DNA of 64,000 bases. Origin: Proteles cristata cristata. Its lineage: Eukaryota; Chordata; Mammalia; Carnivora; Hyaenidae. The notes under the pieces were generated by a model. The model was not told the origin of the DNA and did no database searches. It saw only the letters and a program-made list of their open reading frames with translations. A program made the translations under genes and the position numbers. Shown piece by piece: positions 25,190 to 34,914 of the stretch; within the stretch, counting starts at the first letter, position 1; every line of letters begins with the position of its first letter. The DNA is taken from the NCBI GenBank assembly GCA_017311185.1, contig JAESUZ010003492.1, forward strand, positions 186,001 to 250,000, written 5' to 3'.

Positions 25190-25560
25190 GTTAAATGTTA
25201 TATCATCAGTGTAATGGGTCTACATTTTACTGATGTGGGGACAGAGAACAGAGATAGGTGGCAGGCTACCATCCTGTGACATATGGTGGAGCTATCCAGG
25301 TTACCTTGGGGAAGAACTTGAAAGGTTCACTGTTGCCTTTCCTATGAGAAGACAAAGTGATATTGTGACTCAGTGCATAGTGAGAAATGCATTTTTTGAG
25401 TCCAGCACAGTATGGTATATTCCTTCGACCATGGCCAAGGTAGCCAAGACAGTGGCAATGTCAAGTAAAGCCACGTATATGGGGTGGGGCCACTGCCTTG
25501 TTTAGTTCCTGATAGTCCACTGTCATCCACCATGAGCCTCCTGGGTTTTTTAATCATCTA
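25190..25560 (-). pseudogene. ERV reverse transcriptase remnant (pol)
   Basis: On the minus strand the polymerase motif Y-T-D-D reads at 25213-25202, in the sequence HYTDDITF, the catalytic box of retroviral RT. Upstream (25557-25342) lie fragments of the RT fingers/palm split over two frames, including a KKP block and a FSLCTESQYHFVF stretch. Stops and frameshifts make it inactive. Confidence 0.8.
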
Positions 25561-25674
25561 GATCAGGTTGCTGCAGTTCTTAGACAGTTCTCTTTGTCCC
25601 TTTATATGTCCCACAGGCACTTTATATTATTTGACAGCATTATTGGGTTCTAGTTGGTGCTCCCCCTCAGCAGT

Positions 25675-25899
25675 GTTTTTTTTAATGTTTTTTTTTTTTT
25701 AATTTATTTCTGAGAGAGAGAGACAGTGCAAGCAGAGGAGGGTCATAGAGAGAGTGAGACAGAATCTGAAACGGGCTCCAGGCTCTGAGATAGCTATCTG
25801 TCAGCACAGAGGCTGATGCGGTGCTCGAACCCACAAACCACGAGATTATGACCTGAGCTGAAGCTGGACGCTTAACCAACTGAGCCACCCAGGCGCCCC
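25675..25899 (-). mobile_element. Carnivore SINE inserted in ERV pol
   Basis: Full antisense copy ending GCCACCCAGGCGCCCC. It carries an extra TAGCTATC within the body (CTGAGATAGCTATCTGTCAG). It sits between the RT and protease remnants, so it post-dates the provirus. Confidence 0.95.
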
Positions 25900-26096
25900 A
25901 ACACTGGTTTAATTCTCTTACCTACAGGTGGAATTCACCAATAGAGGTTTGCAGAGTTTGACCTTGTAGGATATGAATGTCCAATAAGCTCTTTGTTATT
26001 ACAGAGATAAAAAAAACAAAAAAACAAAAAAACACATTATCAGGGGGGTATGCTCGATTTTCAATGTTTAAAGGACCTCCCTAATCTCAACTTTAT

Positions 26097-26120
26097 CTTT
26101 TTTTTTTTTTTTTTTTTTTT
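26097..26120. repeat. Poly-T run of about 23 bp
   Basis: A homopolymer T run inside the ERV, next to the protease remnant. No adjoining retroposon body is visible. A (CAAAAAAA)n-like patch lies nearby at about 26008-26034. Confidence 0.8.
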
Positions 26121-26159
26121 ACCACTGATGGCCCTGAGGGGGCCAGAAAACTTCTGAGG

Positions 26160-26230
26160 GTTACCATGTATTAGAGTACATTAGCCCCCAGTATCCACCA
26201 GTGATATTACTTTTTATTTCTTGAGGACCA
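26160..26230 (-). pseudogene. ERV protease active-site remnant
   Basis: Reading the minus strand, a V-D-T-G motif (Asp-Thr-Gly at 26195-26187) is followed by Gly and a stop codon. DTG is the catalytic triplet of retroviral aspartic proteases. Its place between gag and RT fits the expected order. The match is short, so it rests on context as much as on sequence. Confidence 0.55.
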
Positions 26231-26759
26231 GTAAATACTCACTTCACCATGTCTCACTTGGAGACAATCTTGGCCTGCGTTCTATACTCTGAGTGTGGGA
26301 GGCATCCATTCTGAGTAGGACTATATCCCTGAGGCTTCAACTGGAGCAGGTGGGGATGGTCTGACTACGTTTCAGGTGTTAACACTTTCCACAGGCCAAT
26401 CAAATTAGTGTTAGGTTTTCAGTCTATCTGAGATTATACCACAATGAGATCATACCACATTTGCTTCCAGTTATTCTTACTGGACCCTTAACAGCCAGTT
26501 GGGGTGTTCCCTTGGATTTCTGAGCTCCCCCTTTTCTTAGCCTTTACCACAGTCCACATCCATTCTTCCAGATAAGCAATGGATTGCCCAACATCTCACA
26601 GTTGCTTTGTCCCACAACTGTCCTTAGCATGGATATCAGTGTCTTATAGCAGGTGATAGGGCGGACTGGAGAACCTTGGCTGTCATTATTGCAGGGAATG
26701 TGACTCAATCAGGGCCTTCAAAGGCAGGAGTTTAGACTGCCTGTCTCACTCGTAGCTTC

Positions 26760-27417
26760 CTAAAAATTTGCTACACCAACTCCATGGATTTCTAGGGTCC
26801 CACCTGCGCAAGGTGACCCCTTTCATTGGGCTAAGACTTCTTCCTGGAAAGAATGATCTAATCTATATGGCAATGAGGACCTCGAAGTCACAAGGCACCA
26901 TGCAAGTGCTGTCAGAGGGCAGAGTATGGGGGGAAGTCGCTGACTGTCTCTGCCTCCTGCTCAGTCAGAGAAATACTATCACCTCCCATATCCCACAGCA
27001 GCACCAACCAAACTGGGAAATTTTTCCTGGCATTTTACTGGGAGTTGGCTTCTGTGTGAAGAAGCTCAGAGGGAGTGTATTCTTTCATCCGGAATGTTTC
27101 CTGAACTGGGGATGCACTGCTAGCTGGCATTGCTTTTGCTGTGCTTTCTGCTTTCCTTTGTATTAGGGGTCTGTCGGCATAGGGTGCTCTGTCGTCTCCA
27201 CTGTCAATCACCATAAGCCCCTCCTCTTCCTTCTCATCACTCTCCGGAGGATTCCACTTCTTAGCATCCCAATCAGGCTTAATCGCAAGTGCCCAAGTCT
27301 CAGTCTGTGGCATTTGCACTCCTCTAGCTTTGCAAAACGGCATGCGAAGGTTTCTAACTTATTATCCAGCTCTCCCACCTTGTCCACCAGCCCCAGAGCC
27401 AGGAGGCCTATGGACAT
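26760..27417 (-). pseudogene. ERV gag remnant
   Basis: Several minus-strand frame fragments run in order: one with a coiled LVDKVGELDNKLETFA stretch (27417-27208), a second in another frame with an acidic SDEKEEE block and EYTPSELLHTE (27343-27035), and a third reading WDMGGDSISLTEQEAE (about 26980-26930). The style and order fit ERV-L Gag. The boundary between the first two is a frameshift. Gag would have formed the virus core; this copy cannot. Confidence 0.7.
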
Positions 27418-27421
27418 CTTT

Positions 27422-27636
27422 TTTTTTTTTTTTTAATGTTTTATTTATTTCTAGGAGAGAGAGAGAGCGTGAGCAGGGAGGGCCAGAGAGAGAGGGAGTC
27501 ACAGACTGAAACAGGCTCCAGGCTCTGAGCTGGCAGTCAGCACAGAGCCCGACGCGGGGCTCGAACCCATGAACCGCGAGATCATGACCTAAGCGAAAGT
27601 CGGACGCTTAACCGACTAAGCCACCCAGGCGCCCCC
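27422..27636 (-). mobile_element. Young carnivore SINE nested in another SINE's tail
   Basis: Full antisense copy with young-group markers CACAGACTGAAACAGGCTCC, GACCTAAGCGAAAGTCGGAC and CGACTAAGCC. It abuts the tail of the next SINE. A single outer 17-bp duplication (AGGCCTATGGACATCTT at 27405-27421 and 27847-27863) encloses both. Confidence 0.96.
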
Positions 27637-27846
27637 TTTTCTTTTAATGTTTTATTTATTTCTGAGAGATACAGAGACAGCGTGAGCAGGGGAGAGTCAG
27701 AGAGAAGGAAACACAGAATCTGAAACAGCCTTCAGGCTCTGAGCTGTCAACACAGAGCCCGATGCAGGGCTTGAACCCACGAACCGTGAGATCATAACCT
27801 GAGCCAAAGTCGAACACTTAACCGACTGAGCCACCCGGGCGCCCCA
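27637..27846 (-). mobile_element. Carnivore SINE, older partner of the tandem pair
   Basis: Antisense copy whose tail (CTTTTCTTTTAATGTTTTAT) directly follows the head of the SINE at 27422. It has the older markers ACAGAATCTGAAACAGC and ACCTGAGCC. It inserted first into ERV gag DNA, and its outer duplication is shared with the nested copy. Confidence 0.95.
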
Positions 27847-27904
27847 AGGCCTATGGACATCTTATGTCCTTCTCTAATCTTAACTCATTTTTAAACTTCC
27901 TTAT

Positions 27905-28410
27905 ATGGCTTCAGCCTCCATTTGGGTATTAGTTGCCAGCCGAAGGGCCCACAGTAGAAGACAGCATGCTGCCATGGCCATATGCTTCCATTCCCTGGCT
28001 CAGAGCACTTCTTCCAGCAAGCGCATTAGACCAGCTGGTGTGTCAAGCATCCTTGTACCTACACTGAGGTCCACAAGTATCTGATATATGGGCCACCCCT
28101 CCCCACATAGAGAATAATGGCCAACATGGTATTTGCCCAGTGGATGTAGGAGACATCTTTCTCTAACATCAGCCTTTCTTCAAAATTTCTAACTCAAGCT
28201 TCAGCCTCTAGTGCGTATAGGCGGCTGCTGATCTGCCCATTGTTGAGGCCAGCCCATTGTGGCAGCCATGCATTTATCTTCTTTGCTGCGCATCAGGCTG
28301 GCTGGCATTTCTAGGGTGTCCCCGTACTCACGTTGTGGTCCACAAACATCTGATGTAGGGGTCACCACTTCCCACGAAGAGGCCAATGGCCAACTCAGCA
28401 TCTCCCCCAA
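27905..28410 (-). repeat. Diverged tandem duplication in the ERV leader/gag start
   Basis: Two units, about 27905-28150 and 28195-28410, match by eye in the same order: a GGCTTCAGCCTC(C/T)A start, GCATGCTGCC/GCAGCCATGC, GGTCCACAA(G/A)(T/C)ATCTGAT, GGG(C/T)CACC and AATGGCCAAC. The period is about 290 bp. The unit near the LTR keeps a minus-strand open frame of about 69 codons. Confidence 0.75.
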
Positions 28411-28465
28411 ACAGATGCTTCATTCTCAAGGCCCGTTTCTTTGGTCTCCTGGCCAGCTTGCCAAA

Positions 28466-28896
28466 TGTTGCTTTGCAAGCTCCTGGGGAATTTTCCAGAT
28501 GTCATCTGAAACTGACGCTGCCTTCTGAGGGCAGGGAGAGACCAAAGAAAGAGAAAGACTACTCTAGATTGGTAGGCGGCAGATTGAATAAATAAGGAAG
28601 CTTACATAGGATGCTTGTCTTGGCAGCTGCAAGATGAGTAGACTGCTACCATCCCATCAGAATCTTAAAAAAGTTTGTATCGAGGCCTTAACTGGGTTCA
28701 GGCACATATGCCATCCATATTGTCTCAACACTACTTCACTATCTCAAGGCTATGTCCTTGGAGCAAATTCTGGGAGTAGGGAAGGCAAGCAGAACCCACA
28801 TTCTAAGGATGGGGAGTAGGTGAGGAGCTTCTGATTGTCCAGGCACAGCTAGCAAGTTAACTTGTGGTCATGTCCTCTCAATGACCTCCTCTAACA
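28466..28896 (-). mobile_element. 5' LTR of the ERV-L-like provirus
   Basis: Read on the minus strand, it starts TGTTAGAGGAGGTCATTG and ends GGAGCTTGCAAAGCAACA, giving TG...CA ends and a length of about 431 bp. Its 3' half matches the segment at 22034. The sequence just inside the LTR (TTTGGCAAGCTGGCC on the minus strand) sits where a primer-binding site should be, but I cannot match it to a tRNA. Confidence 0.7.
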
Positions 28897-30435
28897 ATAT
28901 ATATATTTTTTTAACAGTGTACCTGTTATGCTTTGGAATGCTAATTTGTTATAAGAAGGAGTGTAGGTTATGATATAGTTATTGACATAAAAATTGATGC
29001 ACACAGTTCAAAGCAAAATATATCTCAAGGAGAGTGGAAGAATGTATTCAATTAGAGATTATTCTCATAAAAAGATGAAACATTACTTAAAATTATATAC
29101 AGATCATTCTTTCAATTAAAAAACTAGAGAGATAGTTGTAATAGTTTGATAAATTCACTGTTTTACTAATAAGTTTTCCCTTGCAGCACATAACTTTCCA
29201 GGTATTTGAGATTTTGAATGAACACTAGATGTATTTAAGCCAATTGTTTTGAACTTGATTATACTTGCTAAAATAAATGTTAACTGGAATAGATTAAAAA
29301 TATTATAACAACAACAACTTATCATCTTGGCGATTCATAAAAATTTTTAATATAATTCCTCTGTAACTAATAGGAGCAATTTAATTTAGACATCCTTTTT
29401 TCAAATATCTGAACAACTTATCATGTTAATATATGCTTATTATGCTAATATATGGAATATAAAGCCTAAGAAATGTATTTAATTCAAGATCCCTTATGCA
29501 GCAATAGTGTGCAATGACTGAGGAATGACATCACCATTAAAAATAGGAAGCTTGCATATCCCTGCCAGCCTAGTGTGATAAGAGTTTGTCTGCGAGTCCC
29601 TAAACTGCTTACTGTCTTCTCATGCCCTGCACTGTGGCTGCCATATACTTTCTTCCCAAAGCCACCTGTGGATGACCATCATGCAGAGCCCCCTGCATAT
29701 ACCCATCAAGCCACACTGGTCCCTGTGGCAGGGGCCCTTCCCATAATACTCACATGGCCTCGGTCTCACAGTGTCAACAGACACAGGGACTCCAGCATAA
29801 TCTCTGCTGTACTTTGCCTTCTCTTTTTTTCACAACTGCCCTTTCTTCCCAGAAGACCCAGCTCTCTCCACGAAAAGACCCTGTCCTAACTTCAGTCATC
29901 CGAAGCTTTAACACTTCTAGCTAGAGTCTTCTCAAATCTGCATCAAAGGGAAGTAGACTCTTTTCTCCTTGAAAACTGCAGCCTGGGGTGGATGACAGTC
30001 CCTGACAGCTGCTCATGGTTCTCCCAACATGCCTGGAATGTGTGTAGGGTCATTCACATGAGGGAGTGACATGGAAGTGTGGATTGTCATGCTCGCCCTG
30101 GGTGACAAGTAAGTTCTCAGTCCTCTGTGGTCAAGGGCCTCAGAGGCCAACTGACAGACACAATCATGCTCAGATGGGCAAAAACATGGGCTGTTTCTCT
30201 GCCGACACTACCACTCCTGAGAGGGAAACTGAGACTGAAGAAGAGTGGCCAAGAGGCTTCAAATGCACAGTTGAAATGCACAGAAATGCACAGAAAGCAT
30301 GAGTTGTACATGGGCACATAATTAGGAAATCTAACAGTTAATATTTTGAAGAAAGAGAGAAGAAACAGAAATTAAAATTATTGAAATCACAACCTAATTA
30401 TGAAATGGACTTCATTTGTTGGGAAAATTATTTTA
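28897..30435. other. Mixed unique DNA; GC-richer patch at 29.55-30.33 kb
   Basis: There is no recognised gene. The 29.55-30.33 kb part is less AT-rich and holds a 104-codon plus-strand frame (29575-29889) without motifs. It might be an unclassified old repeat. Confidence 0.45.
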
Positions 30436-30649
30436 TATTTTTTTAAGTTTATTTATTTTGAGAGAGACAGAGACAGCACGAGTTGGGGAGGAGGCAAAAA
30501 AGGGAGGAAAAGAGAGAACTGCAAGCAGGTTCTGTGCTGCCAGTACAGAGCCCAATGCAGGGGACTCAAACCCACGAAGCCGTGAGATCATGACTTGAGC
30601 CGATATCAAGAGTAGGATGCTTAACTGACTGAGCCACCCAGCCACCCCT
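30436..30649 (-). mobile_element. Carnivore SINE, first of an adjacent pair
   Basis: Antisense copy from TTTTTTTAAGTTTATTTATT to GAGCCACCCAGCCACCCC. It carries the older-subfamily marker ATATCAAGAGTAGGATGC. It directly abuts the next SINE through an AAAAATTATT spacer. Confidence 0.93.
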
Positions 30650-30659
30650 AAAAAATTAT

Positions 30660-30880
30660 TTAAAAATATTTTAACATTTACTCATTTTTTGAGAGATGGT
30701 GAGAGACAGAACATGAGTGGGGGAGAGTCAGAGGGAGAGGGAGACATAGAATCTGAAGCAGCCTCCAGGCTCTGAGCTGTCAGCACAGAGCCCGATGTGG
30801 GACTCAAAGTCACTAAAGGTGAAATGAAACCTGAGCCAAAGTTGGATGCTCAACCCAACTGAGCCATCCAGGCACCCTCC
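30660..30880 (-). mobile_element. Carnivore SINE, second of an adjacent pair
   Basis: Antisense copy ending GAGCCATCCAGGCACCCT. AAAAATTATTT-like words occur before, between and after the pair, so target-site duplications are plausible, but the AT-rich context makes them weak evidence. Confidence 0.92.
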
Positions 30881-31931
30881 AAAAAATTATTTTAATATGT
30901 GGTAATAACACTCAGGGGAGAGAATCCAGGTGTTTCTGTCCAACCTGCAGTGGTTGCTCTTTCAATCCCTGTTACCTTTCTTCTTACCTGCACTACTTTC
31001 CCACCTTTTCCCCTTCGCTCACTGTATCCATGGGACTCCGGGAATATTCTCACCAGTGCTTTCTCTCCATGAAGTGCTTATGCTTCTAATGTGAATGTGC
31101 TTTTGTTCTTTGTATTAACATGTCACATAGACATATGTATGGTGGCAGTCTGTGCTTTAGATTCTAGCTGAGACGTATGTGGGTTATTAGTAGAAGGTTG
31201 ACAGGGCAAGTTACTTGACTAAACAACATCGTGGCAATGTGCCAGGAAAACCTATACTTAGAGAGGTTTTACAGCAACAAGGATTTAATGGGAATAAAAG
31301 AGTAAAAATATTATTCTGATACCACCACACGAATTTACATTTAATTAGAAAAATTTCACATTGAAAAATATTCCAATTCCAACTGATGTAGCATTTGAAG
31401 TGAAGTGAATGATAAATATCCCCACTCTACCCTCATTATAAACTAGGTTAAGGCAGATTTTTCTCATAATTGTGATAGAGGGAGAGACATTCTCTTCTTT
31501 GTTTGACCTACATAGAATAGTTATGTGCTAAAAGACCACAGTGGGTCTGGTGAGACCTTCTTAATAATAAACAATTTTTGAAATTTTAATGGTAAGGTAT
31601 AAATCACAGTTAACAGGGTTTTTGAAGAGAACAGATTACTTCTAACATTTAATCACATAATGTTTTGCCTCAAAAGCAGGACGGATTATTTTATTTTTAT
31701 GAGCAAATGCATCCAGGAAGGTGCAGGTGCTAAAAGTTTGCTCCTTCCCCAGACACTTCTTTTCTGCCTGTAGCTTTATACTGATTAAATTTAAATAGGT
31801 CCTCTCCCACCAGTGGTAAGATCTGCTGCTGGCTTTAGTCCTCTGAATTTTGAGAGGTTTTAACTCTTGTCCAACATTATTCACGAAAAAAATAAAGTTT
31901 CTAATTAGTAGTTTGGTTGAACTATCCTATT

Positions 31932-32203
31932 TTTTAATGTTTATTTATTTTTGAGAGAGAAAAAGAAAGAGAGAGGGAGAGAAAAAGAGAGAGAGGGAAA
32001 GAGAAGGAGTGGGAGAGAGCGAGAGAGGGAGAGAGAGGGAAACAGAGAGAGAAATTGTGAGTCAAGAAGAGCCAGAGAGAGGAGGGGACAGAGAATGCGA
32101 GGTGACACCAGAGAGCCCTATGCAGGGCTAAAACTCATGAACTGTGAGATCATGAACTGAACTGAGGTCAGACACTTAACTAACTCATCCACCCAGGCGC
32201 CTC
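31932..32203 (-). mobile_element. Carnivore SINE with expanded GA tract
   Basis: The tail TTTTTTAATGTTTATTTATTT leads into about 110 bp of (GAGA/GGGA)n-type sequence before a worn body and a head ending CCACCCAGGCGCCTC. At about 272 bp it is clearly longer than its relatives, from simple-repeat expansion of the CT-rich region. Confidence 0.9.
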
Positions 32204-32352
32204 TGGGCTAATTTTTTTTTAAGGTAACATTGTTTGAGAATACACCCTAGTCTTAAAAACTTACTAACATTGTCGGAGGTTTCCTACTAAGGCTGTTCTT
32301 TTGTTTTCTCCCCTCCCATCTTCCTTCAGGAGATCTCATTTTCATGTTTATG

Positions 32353-32495
32353 GAAGCTATCCTTTTTTTTTTTTTTTCTTTAATGAACTCTTCAATGCGG
32401 CCATCATTCTTCACTTCTCTCCACAAGTACTTGTAATTTACTTCTTGGACAGCTCTTTAATGACACGTTGATATAACTGGACCATCTCATCCCAT
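32353..32495 (-). pseudogene. Candidate 3' end of an unidentified small retrocopy
   Basis: A T-run of 15 bp on the plus strand (poly-A on the minus) is followed, on the minus strand, by a short coding-like stretch ending NYKYLWREVKNDGRIEEFIK. Just upstream, in another frame, is DEMVQLYQRVIKELSKK. Together they look like the last codons of a small protein with one frameshift, running directly into poly-A. I do not recognise the parent gene. Low-complexity amphipathic frames can arise by chance, no duplication was found around it, and no 5' limit is clear. Confidence 0.3.
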
Positions 32496-33449
32496 CCCAA
32501 ACAGAGACAGAGACTGCCTCAGGATGAGACTGGTGAATTTTATAAAGTGGTGCACATCGATAATATTCAGCATTGAATAGCCCAAGTTCAATTCTTGGTT
32601 GTGCAATAGAGAAGTCTTCAACTTACAAACCACCTGTAGAGGACCCCACTTGCACCACTTCTGGTCCTCTCTTCCTGCGCAGCTCTGCGTGGCGTCGTAG
32701 TGGTAAGTGGCCCTGGGGGCTCCAACCTACTGCTCTAACCCTGCACTGTGCTTCAGTGTCACATGCTTCCTCTCCCTTGGTTTCTTTGGCATCTCTGTGA
32801 GAACTTGCTTGGTGTTCACACATGCACAATCCGAGCCTGTGGGGTCTTGATGCCAAGCAGGATGATACTTGGGTGAATAGGAAATGAGAACCAGAGAACA
32901 AATTTCCCCCCTTTCTTTTCTCCAAGTGAGAGTCCTGAGATGCACTTAATGCAGTTTCATTGGGACTATGGAACACTGTGAACACTCAAAAGTGTATCTT
33001 TGACCCTTTCACCTTGGAATTATACATCTGTGAAAAGTAATAGCAGCACATGTGTCATTTACTTTATGTTCTACCTAGTAGGTATCCTGTGCAAAGACAG
33101 TTTCAGAAATGGTCCTGGAAAGCAGAGCCTCAGGAAGAGAGCTCATACCTGAATTACTAACAAGCAAAAGATTGATGAGGGTGTCCATGAAGGTGCTGTG
33201 TGACAGTAAACTCTGACATTCCATGGCATCACGACTAGGCTGGCTTTTACCTATGCTTAACTAGAGCGGTGAAAAGAGAAAAGTGAGCCATTGTGATGTT
33301 TGTTCACAGTACACTTGACCAGTAGCAGGGAAATGAATGTAAGGATGGCAGGCTGGCTTTGACTAGCTTATTGAACGTCTTGGAAAATAAAGATGTTAGG
33401 CTAGGAGCAGCAAAATTCAACTGAATTAGAAAGCCATAGGATCTTTTTT

Positions 33450-33650
33450 TTTTTTTTCCCCAGGAGAGAGAGAGAGACAGCATGAGCAGGGGGAGGGTCA
33501 GAGAGAGAGGGAGTCACAGACTGAAACAGGCTCCAGGCTCTGAGCTGGCAGTCAGCACAGAGCCCGACGCGGGGCTCGAACCCACCAACCGCGAGATCAT
33601 GACCTAAGCGAAAGTTGGACGCTTAACCGACTAAGCCACCCAGGCACCCC
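33450..33650 (-). mobile_element. Young carnivore SINE with 15-bp target-site duplication
   Basis: CATAGGATCTTTTTT occurs at 33435-33449 and 33651-33665. The copy carries the young-group markers CACAGACTGAAACAGG, ACCTAAGCGAAAG and CGACTAAGCC, and is nearly identical to the copy at 27422. Confidence 0.97.
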
Positions 33651-33665
33651 CATAGGATCTTTTTT

Positions 33666-34036
33666 AAACACTAAACTACACTCCAGTTAATTAACATAAA
33701 GTGTAATATTAGTGTCAATATAGTGTTTCAACACTTCCATATGACACTTGTGTTTGTCACCAGTACCCTCCTTATTCCCCATTACTTTTTCACCCATCCT
33801 GACCCCCCAACCTCCCCTCTGGTAACCATTAGTTTGTTCTCTAGAGCTTAGTGTCTGTTTCTTGGTTTGCCTCTCTTTTCCCCACTATGATCCTAGGTTT
33901 TACTTCTTAAATACCCATATGAGTAAAATTATACAGTATTTGTATCTTTCTGACTGACTTTTCTCACTTAGCATAATACTCTCCAGCTCCATCCATGTCA
34001 TTGCAGATGGCAAGATTTTATTCTTTTTTTTATGAA
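33666..34036 (-). mobile_element. Carnivore-type L1 3' UTR fragment, antisense
   Basis: The plus strand shows the familiar complement blocks in order: AGTTTGTTCTCTAGAGCTTA, TTGGTTTGCCTCTCTTTTCC, CTTAGCATAATACTCTCCAG, CTCCATCCATGTCATTGCAG and GCAAGATTTTATTC. It is truncated on both sides. Confidence 0.8.
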
Positions 34037-34712
34037 TGCCCTAAGATCTTTAAGGTAACTTTTAAGTAGATACTCCTCTTCTGGAGTTGTGAGAAGTGTG
34101 TGCTGAAACCCAGGCCCAGCTTCAGAATATAAGCGTAGTTGACATGCAAAGCAGTTTTAACATATCTCTTATGTCGAAGTCAAGCGACACTGGAAAAGAA
34201 ACAAGACTCAGCCTGAAATAGGCCTATGGATGACAAACCTGAGACTCTTAAATTCTAAGTGTCCCTTGAACAATTAAGAGTATTTGAAGTAAGCACATGT
34301 AAGTTCAAGGTAACGAAGAACTGTGTTCTTTGAGGGATTAAGGTCTAAATATCCTGAATAGGAAGTAATCCAGGCCAGGCAAATTACCGTCCAAGATTTT
34401 GGGTAATTTAGAACCTGTGGTGGAGCAGAAAGGAGATGATGGATATTAATTAATTACAGCCTATCACCCGCCATAATGATGAAGAATGTAGTTTGCTTAA
34501 AGTCTTTCAGTTATTTCATATGACTACCACCCTCAGGAAAGATGGTGTGGCTAATTAAGCTTTTACTTTAACTCTTGTAAAATAATTGTGGACCTTTTAT
34601 TCTCATTAAAACTGTATCCAGATATTGTACCATGGAGTCTACTATAATAAAGGAAACAAGTAGATTCTAGTGGTACAGTGACTAAACTGCATCCGACACC
34701 TCAAATATTGCA
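34037..34712. other. Unassigned DNA, possibly old repeat
   Basis: No gene. Its base composition resembles that of 34.92-35.46 kb, beyond the SINE. The two could be one unclassified element split by the SINE, but I cannot name it. Confidence 0.4.
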
Positions 34713-34914
34713 TTTTTTTTAATGTATTCATTTATTTAGAGAGAGAAAGAACATGAGTCATAGAAAGGCAGAGAGAGAGTCCTAAGCAGGCTTCGCACTA
34801 CCAGCCAGGAGACCCATGTGGGGCTTGAACCCACAAACCCACAAACCATGAGATCATGACCTGAGCCAAAACCAAGACTTAGATGTCTAACCAACTGAGC
34901 TACACAGGCACTCC
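34713..34914 (-). mobile_element. Carnivore SINE, older
   Basis: Antisense copy with a T-run tail, CCTAAGCAGGCTTCGCAC and CCATGAGATCATGACCTGAG, and a worn head ending ACACAGGCACTCC. It contains a local duplication ACCCACAAACCCACAAACC at the second box. Confidence 0.92.

Larger units (their letters stand above)
22034..28896 (-). mobile_element. Decayed ERV-L-like (class III) endogenous retrovirus
   Basis: A provirus remnant reading 5' to 3' on the minus strand: LTR (28896-28466), duplicated leader/gag start, gag remnants (about 28.4-26.8 kb), protease, reverse transcriptase, integrase and a second LTR-like end. Frames are broken throughout by stops and frameshifts, and three SINEs inserted later. 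Gag and integrase fragments most resemble the ERV-L group. No envelope gene is recognised between the integrase remnant and the 3' LTR, which fits ERV-L, but the 22.5-23.9 kb segment is too decayed to exclude one. The bases flanking the two ends do not form an obvious 5-bp duplication. It cannot encode functional proteins. Confidence 0.8.

Noticed and set aside
26768..27166. 132-codon plus-strand open frame
   Set aside because: It runs antisense to ERV gag remnants; no motif of its own.
29575..29889. 104-codon plus-strand open frame in a GC-richer patch
   Set aside because: No motif or splice evidence; patch may be old repeat.
32623..32985. 120-codon minus-strand open frame
   Set aside because: No motif, overlapped by open frames on both strands, and no splice or promoter context that I can defend.
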